This document shows, in pieces, positions 55,973 through 64,000 of a stretch of 64,000 bases of DNA. The first letter of the stretch is position 1. Each line of letters opens with the position of its first letter. The stretch covers positions 879,501-943,500 of the forward strand of contig JAODUO010000126.1 in assembly GCA_025642075.2 (NCBI GenBank), in the 5' to 3' direction. The position numbers and the translations under genes were made by a program. Source of the DNA: Ridgeia piscesae (Eukaryota > Annelida > Polychaeta > Sabellida > Siboglinidae). A model generated the notes under the pieces. The model was not told the DNA's origin, made no database searches, and saw nothing but the letters and a program-made list of their open reading frames with translations.

Positions 55973-58900
55973 CCACACCCACCCACTCGCCAATGCACAC
56001 ACACACACGCACACACGCACGCACACACGCACGCACACACACACACACACTTGTTGTAGGGTGACAGGTGACTATGTATTTGTGCCCTGTCACATCAGTG
56101 TTCATTTTTATTGACGTATTTAGTGTTGATAATTGCAGGTGACACTTCAGTTGACACAACACCTGCCTGATGTCATGCACAAGGACATGTGGGGTGACAG
56201 CGACACAGGGAACACTATTACGTGTGACACAGGATGTGGTCATCATTGCAGGAGCAGTCATACACTTCTGTGCCATCTGCTGCAGATCTTAGAGAAAGAG
56301 GTAAATATTATTAATGTGTTGATTGGTCAGTTGTAATATAAAATATTTTTCAGAGGTCCCCTCCATGTGTGGCAGAGAAACTCACCAGTAGAACAATGGG
56401 TTTCATCCGGAGGACCAAGTTTTTAGTTCACCTGTTGTCTTTGAAACTTGGGCAGTTTCATTTGCAGTGTCTTTCCACTGTGCAGGAAATACATAAATAC
56501 TCTTTGTGCTTTCTACATGGCATGCTTCCAAGAGAAATAATATATAGTACATCAATAAATGTAGCAACTTGTTGTGGACTAAGTCAGCCACTAGTCTAAG
56601 GGTAAACTATGGGAGCACCATTAGCTGCTGCTAGAGTATTTTGTAATGAGACACAAGGAAACGCCATATAAGATTACACATTTTATTTACTGTTGACTTC
56701 CATTGTGTCGTCTGTTTTACCCTGTTTGGACGATGTTCATTTTTCAGGTACTGCCAAAAGACTGTTTACTTTTAGCTGGGACTGCTGTGTCCTTCCTCCT
56801 GTGTCTGAGTAAGGATACACAACAGGCGGTTAACCTGTTTACCCAGATCTTCCACAGTTTAGGTAATTGTTTGTGTTTGTGTTTAATCTAATATCTCTCT
56901 TGACATTTTTTCAACAGAAGAGATTTCTTATTACAACCTGAATCTGAGCTGTTTTATGCGTTTCATATTTTTTTTTTCATTATTTATTCTGTCAACTTTC
57001 CCTAATTCATCTTGTATCAGTATAGTATAGACTATGGTGATAATGTTTTTAGTTGCTATAAAATCACGAAGCCTAACATCATTTGACTGTAGAAAGCATT
57101 CAAGACTTCAAGAATTTACTGCTAAAAAGTTATGTTTCACTATCCTGCAGTTGTAATGTGACTGTGTGCTAAAGTAATAAGTTAATAAAATAAATATGAC
57201 AAATAGGTAAATACAATTAACTGTACATTAAGTGTACATTAAAACGATGAATAAATAAGAAAAAATATATAATAAATACATTATTTGGATATAAACTATC
57301 ATGGTCATGCAATGTAAAATATATGACACTGAGCTAAAATAATAAGTTAATAAAATATTAGAATAAATAGATCAATAAAATTATTAGTACATTGAATAAA
57401 AAAGTTACGAACGTTGGTGTTTTGCATTAATTGCATGACTAATAATTGTTTTAAAGTTTAAAATAAATTTTAATGTGTCTTTTTTGTGTGACACTGTTAC
57501 AGGAAAACGTGAATTTGACTGCAGGAACTTGGAAGCGACTGTTTCACAAGAGACGGAGAGAACTGACAGCACTGTCCATCGCTTCACATTCAGCCACATC
57601 TCACTTGTCAGTGGTCTGCTGTCATGTGTTAGCTCCCCGTTGCTATGCCAACCAGTGTCTGACCAATCCGGTCGAGCCCTGAACTTGTGGCTTTTCGACG
57701 CTTCCTGTGACCTCTGCACAAACTCCGAGCACCAGTTCCATGCTTTCAGCACCTTGAAGCAGTGGTTTCAGAAGATGGGTGTAATGCTGTCAGACATGGT
57801 TAGACAAGGGTTAACGTTTTGCAACGATGGTCATGTGACCAAGCGGTCACTGCAGCTGGTTTGGACGCACATCGACAGCCCAGTAGACGGGGTTAATGAA
57901 TGTGTCGTTGACGTACTCAAGGGGTTAATCCAGTTGCAGGAGGAGGAAGAGGAGGTGTTGAGGAAGGGTGGAGAGGAGCTGAGGGCGACTGAGGAGGATG
58001 AGCAGGGGTCAGTAGTTGGGTTGATTCTACCCCAGGTCGTGAACCTACCGTGGAATGTGAGAGGTAGATACGCCCTTCTTACCGTGCTGCTTCCTCACGT
58101 GCAGCTCGACCAGGTCAGTCCACTCACAATAGCAGTAACATTTGACATATGTCACTCTCTGATTACACTGATTTATATTTTATGACACTGCTTGGTTTTA
58201 AATTGTTCTGTTTTAAATTGTATTTTACACCCTAATTTATTTATTGTTTTATAAGTATTTATCTTAGCTCATTTTTATTTATCTTTTTATCTTAGCTAAT
58301 TTTTATTTATCTTTACTTATTTATATTAGCCTCATTTACTTATTTATCTTAGCTTATTTATTTTATCTTACCTTATGTATTTAATTAATCTATATTTTAG
58401 ATTTAGTCAACACCTCATATTAATGTGTACTTATTTATCCTAACTTGTTTACTTATTTATTTTATCTTACCTTATGTATTTAACTAATTTTTTTTTAATT
58501 TTCAACATGTCATATTAATGTGAAGTGCTTTGATTGGCATTTAAAAAGGTTGCGTAAAAAGTGCTATATTAACAAATAGAATTATTATTATTTTTCCAAG
58601 TGTTCCAGTGATGCGTGTGGAAAACAGGCAGTCAATTGCCTGAAATATTAAAAAGATTGCGACCCATAGGTCCCAGTCCCACCGCCCTGAAAACAATATG
58701 CTAGCTTAGTTCTTGCTTAAAAAGGAAGTCTCCCGTGCTAATTTAGTTGTGTTTTGTTGTTTCAGTGTGTCCCAGAATTACGTTACAAAAACAATGTGTG
58801 GCAGAATTCATGCATAGCCTTATGAAATATTGAGCCATCCACATTATCCCTCCAGATGAACTTTGAAAAAAACCTATGAACCATCCATGTTGGCCCACTA

Positions 58901-61900
58901 GATCACATGCAAATGTTAGGCCTGGTACGGCGTAACTGACAAAGACAGACAAACAGACAGAGAAACACTGTTTTGTAATATCGGTCAAAATTAATAGATG
59001 GACAATGTTACTTGTAGAGCTTGCACCAATCGACAACACTTTTTCTTCCATAATCTTTTTTTCAGTAATTATTCTTCTGTTTTAGTTTCTGAAGGAGAAC
59101 ATGGATGTATTTGACCAGTTGCTGAGATGTCTGTCTACCAACTACCTTGCCCCGACTGTTACAACACTCTATAGGGTGATTGTACAGCAAATACGGTTAG
59201 GGTAGCCACTGTTCAACATACCTTCTGATCTTGTCTATTTTTGACAAATTTGTAAACAAATTAATTTGTATTACTTAATTAAGAGAAAATTAGGAGAAAA
59301 TTACAACACAATACAATAGCCCTTTATTGTAAATTCATTTCCTGTGTTTGTTAAAAAAGTATAAAAATACAGATCAATACATTATTAAATCAATATGTAA
59401 ACCTTAATCATGACAAAATAGAAATCTAGTCTATAATATATTTGTAATTATAGTTATAATTGTGGTCGTCTTTTCACAGATAAAAAAATTATCAAAATAT
59501 AATATACACATAATGAATGACGGAAACGTCAGAGATGCTTGACGTTGAAAAGTCGTACAGACATCGAAATATGCTATGTTTGTGTGTCATGTTTAAACTT
59601 AGGCTCTCTGTTCAAAAAAATGTAATACTTGAATAGCTACCCAACCCTGTGAAGTTGTGTGGCTCCTATGCACATAACCACAAAGTGGGGAAGACTAAAA
59701 CTGATTTAGCTAATTTTATTCAAATCCATAACTAACCATAACTGACTCATGTAATGAAAACAGACAATTTCACTTAAAAAGTTACTCAATTTTTTAGACA
59801 TCTTTTCTTAAGTTTCAGTGCTGCTATTTTAGGTAATAATTTATGTGAAGTTGCAGATTGTTGTTGAGGATAAGTCATTTTTGTTTCAGTAAAGATGGCC
59901 GCACCAGCTGGGAGACGTGGTGTATGCCCTGGGTGATCAAGGCTCTTGCAAGTGACAACAGGCAAGTAGACAGTAATTACGTGTTTGTGTCAGTCTACTG
60001 ATGCTTTGTGGGTAAACAGTAGGAACAACATCATAAAAGTATTACAGTATAAATACAACATTTAAATTTACCACTTAAATGGTATAAACATAAAACAAGA
60101 TTGGTACTAGACAGTAGACACCATGTTTAAATTGGGTATTAATGACAATAATAATGTTTTGTTTGCAATCAGAAGATTGAATGAAAACACAATTTTATTA
60201 AACATGCCATGGTTTTCCAAAGTGTGTCAAAATTATTATTGAAACATTTGAATAAGGATGATATGGGAGGTGTTCTAATTAAATGAGTTGTATGTCAGTG
60301 TACTTGATTTCGAGAAAACACAGCATAAACGTGCAGCGATGATTTCCGACGATTTTTACTTTTTGTCACCAAAGTGTACTTTGATATCTTTTCTGTCAAT
60401 TGGCAATGCTTATTTCTCATTTATATTATTATTTAGTACATTTTGTAGCTTTTTACAAACACTTCATAACATTTCACGCATGAATTTTGTAAAACAGAAC
60501 CGATAACTTGCACTTGTTCGAGTCGCATTCTTCAGGGTTTTCCTCAACGCATAGCAGACATATTTGGTACTACGGGAAAGCCCAAAATGCCTTCTTACGG
60601 ATTCTTGTAGTAGGAATCCCTACTGACGTCAATTTTAGCCAATAACACCGCTTTTGCGAGAGGCCTATCTGTAAACAAACACCGTGGGTTGATAGCGGGC
60701 CCCTGATTGGCTTAAAGCTGTGAGCGCAGGCGCAATGTGCACTCGCTAACTGTAAACAAGCGTGATCGATCGGGTCGCTGCTAGAAAACATTGCTAAATA
60801 CTCGGATCATGTTATAATAATTTCAGTAAGCAGATAGCATGATATATCTTCGACAACGAACATGACTAGATAATTTATTTCAAAAGCATCAAATGGAGTA
60901 ATAGAAGCAAAACAGCCGATTTTGGAATGACGATATACTCGATCGTGTGCTTATGTGACTGCAAACTTCAAATGTGCTTTTCCCCGTTTTAAACTTTCTA
61001 CCCCAGGCATATTCAGCCGCCGCTTTTCAGCGTCCAATAACTTTGGCAGTGTATGAGATAGGTTCATGATTTTTGCACCGTTGAAAAGCTTAATAAATCT
61101 CCTTTCCAATGATGTAACTAACTAAATTTTTCTTTTGGACATACGACTCTTTTTGTTAGAACACGTCACATATAGGTATGTAATGTTACTTTATATTTCT
61201 AGTGCATATTTGTATCCCTAAGTTGGGAAAATTATTAAGTAAGTACACTGTACACATGTATGTTATTATTTTCAGTCTTCTCCGCCACAATGTCAGCCAT
61301 TACTGGTTGCCATGGACGCTGCAGATGGTGCCAAGGTCATTCAATGCCCTGCTGAAGGTCATGCAGCCAGAAGGAGGCTGTACTATAGAGAAACATCATC
61401 GTGCACTTATTGCTCTGTACAGAGTCCAAAGAGCTCATCAACTACTTATTGATTGGGTAACAACGATTTCCTAAAACATTGGTTCAGTTTTTGAAACTTT
61501 GATTTAATCGAACTTTAATTTAAAATAAACAAATTAATTACTGAACTAATTTATTGTGGGTACAATATTTCAAACTTTCCACACAGCCGTTTTATATATG
61601 CAACATATTTGTAGTTTTGCTTTAATTATTTGATATAATATTTTAGTTAACATTTAATAAGTGTATATTACTTGTTTATCCATCTGATTTAAAATATTGT
61701 GTCTTATTGTATCTAAACAGAAACTTATTCTGGACATATGATCTATATTTTCAGCAAAATTATTCTGAAATTAAGTTGAGGCAGAAGTTTTAAATGGCAA
61801 CAGTTGTCAACATGTTTCATATAGCCAAATCATAAACAAAACGAAGGCCAGATCACGTGTTCCTTTCTTAGTCATTGTAGTACTGGTGTCCTTGCAGCCT

Positions 61901-64000
61901 GACAACTTCATTGCTCAGTGCTTAGTGCATGGAGACAATGATATCCGTCAAGACGCATTCTGCCTTGTCTGTGTCAGCCCAAAGAAGGCAGGTAGGTGGT
62001 TCGATAAAACAAAATAAAATTAAATCGTAAATTTGTTTGTGTTTTGTTATGTAATTATATATTAGTGTTTAGGTAACACCTTTTATTATCTATTAACATT
62101 TATTTTTCCTTGAACATATTTATGTTTTTTTATGAGTTTTTAACGTTAGAAAATTTAGAATGTCTCGTTAATCATTATATGATTCACATGTGTGAATGCG
62201 TTAAGGGAAACCTGTAATTCAGATCTAAGATAATGACACGAATAGAGCTTCAATTCTATACCGAGGTGAGTGACACGAGCACAAAACTCTGTCCATAGAA
62301 TCCATACGCAAATCTTGTGCTTCCATGTCGAACCTCATGCAAGTGCGTTCAATAGGTTGCTCCTGTTTATTTGGCTCTATGAATAGATATCTAGCCATAG
62401 ACATTATGGATTTTTTGTACGAGTAATGTTTGCACATTGTAGCTGAATGCTTCCCATAGTAATTGAGACAGTAGTCAATTGAACGTATCAGACAGAGGCG
62501 AAGTGCAAAATACTTTGAGCAGTCGTAAGTGACTCGTAATTCCTAAGGACTGGATAATGTGCTATGAATAAGAACTGAGCTGTTTACTCTGTAGAGGCCC
62601 TGACAGACTCGGAGATAAAGCTACTGAAGCAAGGATTGCCCTACAACATGAACGTCGACTCGGCACCATTTCGCCAACAGCTGCAGACCTGCCTACGTCA
62701 GGCCCTCGACCGTGGGCGAGACGGCGCCATTGCTCACCTCAAGACAAGCCAGCAGAGACATGCCACGGGGCAACCTGATGTCTCTGCTTTCATTGGTTAG
62801 TCCATAAGTAATATTGTTTTGTTATGTACAGTATCGTATGAGTTGTTTATCAAATGGTGTGTGGAAGCATTGTAATTCAATTTTTTTTACATTGAAAAAC
62901 ACTTAATATTAGAAAGAGTAGAAAATCTGTCCGTATTTTTTATTACACAATACGTTAAACATACGTGTTTAATTAACAAAAGAACCAAACACACGTACAT
63001 TTAGTTGACAAACGAAAATTACATTTAGTTGTATTCTGTAGAATTGTAGCCATGACGGTCTAGGTGAATATGTTTTAAGAGGCTGTCTAAAGCATGTTTT
63101 GTTGATGACACTGCAGACTTTGTGGACTGGCTCTGGCAGCTGTGTTTTGCTAATCTCCGACCAAGTTCCAACTTCCAACGCATCAAGACGAGTCTCGACT
63201 GGACCGCAACAATACTGGAGACACTCATCTACTCCCCCGGACGACAACAGAGAAAGGGGGGATGCCCAGGTAGACAAACTATTATATAATTACAATTTAT
63301 TGCTATTTTATTTGCCTCCTTGATATGTTATGTATTTGTTTATCTAGTGATTTTTTTAGCCTTTTCATTATTTCTTATTTATATGCTTATGTAACAGATG
63401 CAAACCACACAATCACTCAATCACACAATCACTCAATCACCCACTCACTATCACTCACTATCACTCACTATCACTCACTATCACTCACTATCACTCACTA
63501 TCACTCACTATCACTCACTATCACTCACTATCACTCACTATCACTCACTATCACTCACTATCACTCACTATCACTCACTATCACTCACTATCACTCACTA
63601 TCACTCACTATCACTCACTATCACTCACTATCACTCACAAAATCACTCACAATCACTCACTATCACTCACTATCACTCACTATCACTCACTATCACTCAC
63701 TATCACTCACTATCACTCACTATCACTCACTATCACTCACTATCACTCACTATCATTTAATCACTTGATCACCTAATCACTCACTCAATCACTCAATCAC
63801 CCACTCACTCACTCACTCACTCACACACTCACTCACTCACTCACTCACTCACTCACTCACTCACTCACTCACTCACCGACACCACACTATGACTGTCTTC
63901 TTTACACTCTGTATGCCATCACTGAGCCTGTATGTGTATGTGACGTCCCCAGAGACAGTGAAGGAGCTGATGGAGGTGTCCGAGGAAACTGGACACTGGC
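53874..64000 (+). CDS. THADA: THADA (Trm732-like) regulator of tRNA 2'-O-methylation, 14 exons, 3' end beyond window
   Basis: Fourteen + strand exons join in consistent phase into about 767 codons. Human THADA is about 1950 residues, so roughly the first 40% is present. Landmarks against remembered human THADA are [17 protein letters not shown] (RLEWHIKGKYTCLGCLV), [14 protein letters not shown] (QWHETWVSPLLFIL), [17 protein letters not shown] (LGALMACLRIARAHGHL), [20 protein letters not shown] (HCQVRIDTLGLLCESNRS) and [18 protein letters not shown] (FITYNLNSQSPGVRQQIC). THADA is an ARM/HEAT-type repeat protein. Its yeast counterpart Trm732 partners the methyltransferase Trm7 (FTSJ1 in humans) for ribose methylation at tRNA position 32. 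The first 130 residues have little visible similarity to the human protein, so the start rests on the first ATG and splice fit. Confidence 0.93.
54509..54680 (+). CDS. THADA: THADA exon 2
   Basis: Acceptor TGTGTTCCAG, donor AGG|GTAAGA, 172 nt, phases 2 to 0. It is rich in helical Leu/Ile/Lys ([29 protein letters not shown]). Confidence 0.88.
55059..55167 (+). CDS. THADA: THADA exon 3
   Basis: Acceptor TTTTTCTCTTCAG, donor GTGT|GTAAGT, 109 nt, phases 0 to 1. It encodes [20 protein letters not shown] and a Cys-containing helix. Confidence 0.87.
55404..55561 (+). CDS. THADA: THADA exon 4
   Basis: Acceptor GGTTGTTGCAG, 158 nt, phases 1 to 0. The donor AAG|GTCCTC is weak but is the one giving phase 0 into the next exon. 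It encodes [20 protein letters not shown] and [11 protein letters not shown]. Confidence 0.82.
55893..56050. repeat. (CA)n / (CACG)n compound microsatellite
   Basis: CA dinucleotides with embedded GCAC tetramers and short breaks, in the THADA intron between exons 4 and 5. Apparent His/Thr or Cys/Val open frames come from the repeat. Confidence 0.95.
56139..56300 (+). CDS. THADA: THADA exon 5
   Basis: Acceptor GATAATTGCAG, donor GAG|GTAAAT, 162 nt, phase 0 throughout. It encodes [12 protein letters not shown], a Cys/His-containing loop (CDTGCGHHC) and [14 protein letters not shown]. The CxxxCxHHC-like spacing is curious, but metal binding is unproven. Confidence 0.85.
56748..56862 (+). CDS. 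THADA: THADA exon 6
   Basis: Acceptor TTCATTTTTCAG, donor TTAG|GTAATT, 115 nt, phases 0 to 1. It encodes [20 protein letters not shown], resembling the human SQSAVLFLCQGTLAML helix. Confidence 0.87.
57170..57370. repeat. AT-rich imperfect direct repeat in a THADA intron
   Basis: GCTAAAGTAATAAGTTAATA (57168) and GCTAAAATAATAAGTTAATA (57334) recur about 165 bp apart in AATAAA-rich sequence. Confidence 0.7.
57503..58113 (+). CDS. THADA: THADA exon 7 (largest exon)
   Basis: Acceptor ACACTGTTACAG, donor CAG|GTCAGT, 611 nt, phases 1 to 0. It encodes [31 protein letters not shown], a Glu-rich insert ([20 protein letters not shown]) and [20 protein letters not shown]. Alignment to THADA is clear at the end of the exon. 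Confidence 0.95.
58190..58500. repeat. Degenerate TTTATCTTAGCT-type low-complexity repeat
   Basis: Loose tandem copies of TTATTTATCTTAGCT and TTTATCTTACC fill about 300 bp of the intron after THADA exon 7. Confidence 0.8.
58560..59085. other. THADA intron 7, distal part
   Basis: Unique-looking AT-rich sequence. Short open frames only, no exon with matching phase. Confidence 0.55.
59086..59195 (+). CDS. THADA: THADA exon 8
   Basis: Acceptor TTCTTCTGTTTTAG, donor ACG|GTTAGG, 110 nt, phases 0 to 2. It encodes [20 protein letters not shown] and YRVIVQQI. The donor is non-consensus at +3/+4 but preserves phase. Confidence 0.87.
59890..59961 (+). CDS. THADA: THADA exon 9 (followed by a GC-AG intron)
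   Basis: Acceptor TTTTTGTTTCAG, 72 nt, phases 2 to 2. The donor is AACAG|GCAAGT, a GC donor with an otherwise optimal consensus. It encodes [20 protein letters not shown], aligned with human SSWIDQWHETWVSPLLFIL. Confidence 0.88.
59962..61275. other. THADA intron 9 (1.3 kb, GC-AG) with a GC-richer island
   Basis: The stretch 60510-60800 is clearly GC-richer than the rest of the intron. It holds CCAAT-like words (GCCAATAAC, TGATTGGC) and a ACGTCA motif. No coding frame or inverted ends are recognised. It may be an old insertion or an internal regulatory segment. Confidence 0.4.
61276..61456 (+). CDS. THADA: THADA exon 10
   Basis: Acceptor TTATTATTTTCAG, donor TGG|GTAACA, 181 nt, phases 2 to 0. 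It encodes [20 protein letters not shown] and [20 protein letters not shown]. Confidence 0.93.
61898..61991 (+). CDS. THADA: THADA exon 11
   Basis: Acceptor GTGTCCTTGCAG, donor GCAG|GTAGGT, 94 nt, phases 0 to 1. It encodes [20 protein letters not shown] and VCVSPKKA, a hallmark THADA repeat segment. Confidence 0.95.
62595..62795 (+). CDS. THADA: THADA exon 12
   Basis: Acceptor TTACTCTGTAG, donor ATTG|GTTAGT, 201 nt, phases 1 to 1. It encodes [20 protein letters not shown] and [12 protein letters not shown], matching human WIQFFITYNLNSQSPGVRQQICSLLKKL. Confidence 0.95.
63117..63269 (+). CDS. THADA: THADA exon 13
   Basis: Acceptor GATGACACTGCAG, donor CCAG|GTAGAC, 153 nt, phases 1 to 1. It encodes [20 protein letters not shown] and [17 protein letters not shown], matching human NFMSSICNSLFEALFPGSSYSTRFSALTILGSI. 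Confidence 0.94.
63405..63876. repeat. (TCACTCACTA)n then (TCAC)n microsatellite, about 470 bp
   Basis: A near-perfect decamer array TATCACTCAC runs from about 63448 to 63755 with one short interruption near 63637-63652. Irregular AATCACTC words flank it, and an ACTC tetramer run follows to 63876. It lies in the intron before THADA exon 14 and ends about 75 bp before that exon's acceptor. Confidence 0.98.
63953..64000 (+). CDS. THADA: THADA exon 14 (cut by window end)
   Basis: Acceptor GTGACGTCCCCAG; phase 1 is continued and the frame reads [15 protein letters not shown] up to the edge. The exon and the remaining 60% or so of the gene lie outside. Confidence 0.75.

Noticed and set aside
55868..56276. 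Cys/Val-rich frames in the THADA intron 4 region
   Set aside because: Produced by the CA/CG microsatellite, and antisense to THADA exon 5.
63325..63768. 147-codon Thr/His/Tyr/Ser/Leu repeat frame
   Set aside because: Direct read-through of the TCACTCACTA microsatellite inside a THADA intron.
63405..63876. A CRISPR-like array
   Set aside because: Unit of 4-10 bp without spacers, in an animal intron; an ordinary microsatellite.

Overview
This is animal nuclear DNA. The genes are split into many short, GC-richer exons by AT-rich introns with GT-AG splice sites. Spliced products match metazoan families, and micro- and minisatellites are abundant. No bacterial operon, viral gene or CRISPR array is visible. 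An invertebrate is likely, perhaps a mollusc or other lophotrochozoan, because the FERM gene resembles vertebrate FRMD6 only in its first 420 residues or so. The species cannot be named from the window.

Layout. (1) 1-2780 is a 49-bp tandem repeat of about 57 copies that runs directly into the acceptor of the last exon of an SLC3A2/4F2hc-like amino-acid transporter heavy chain (2787-3236, + strand). (2) 3237-9383 is a tail-to-tail intergenic stretch with TA microsatellites and one small inverted-repeat element. (3) 9384-37676 (- strand) holds a complete 12-exon FRMD6/Willin/Expanded-like FERM gene. All exon phases agree, giving 3114 nt and 1037 residues. Its introns hold tandem repeats and MITE-like elements. 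(4) 37677-52653 is about 15 kb without a supported gene. It has an 18-bp array, a 46-bp array, a near-complete palindromic element (39621-39892) and a degenerate repeat of about 115 bp. (5) 52654-53635 (- strand) is a small four-exon gene of 111 residues, not recognised, whose frame needs a 17-nt microexon. (6) It lies head-to-head, with 238 bp between the start codons, with THADA (53874 to beyond the window end, + strand). Fourteen THADA exons are present, covering about the first 767 residues, with one GC-AG intron and a long TCAC microsatellite in the last intron.

The genes have unrelated roles: amino-acid transport at the membrane, cortical FERM scaffolding in the Hippo pathway, and tRNA methylation support. 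Only the unknown small gene and THADA look coupled, through a shared promoter with CRE-like motifs. The most novel items are this small gene, the satellite fused to a splice acceptor, and the foldback element. All gene models were read by eye from splice sites, phase and remembered family sequences. No search was run.
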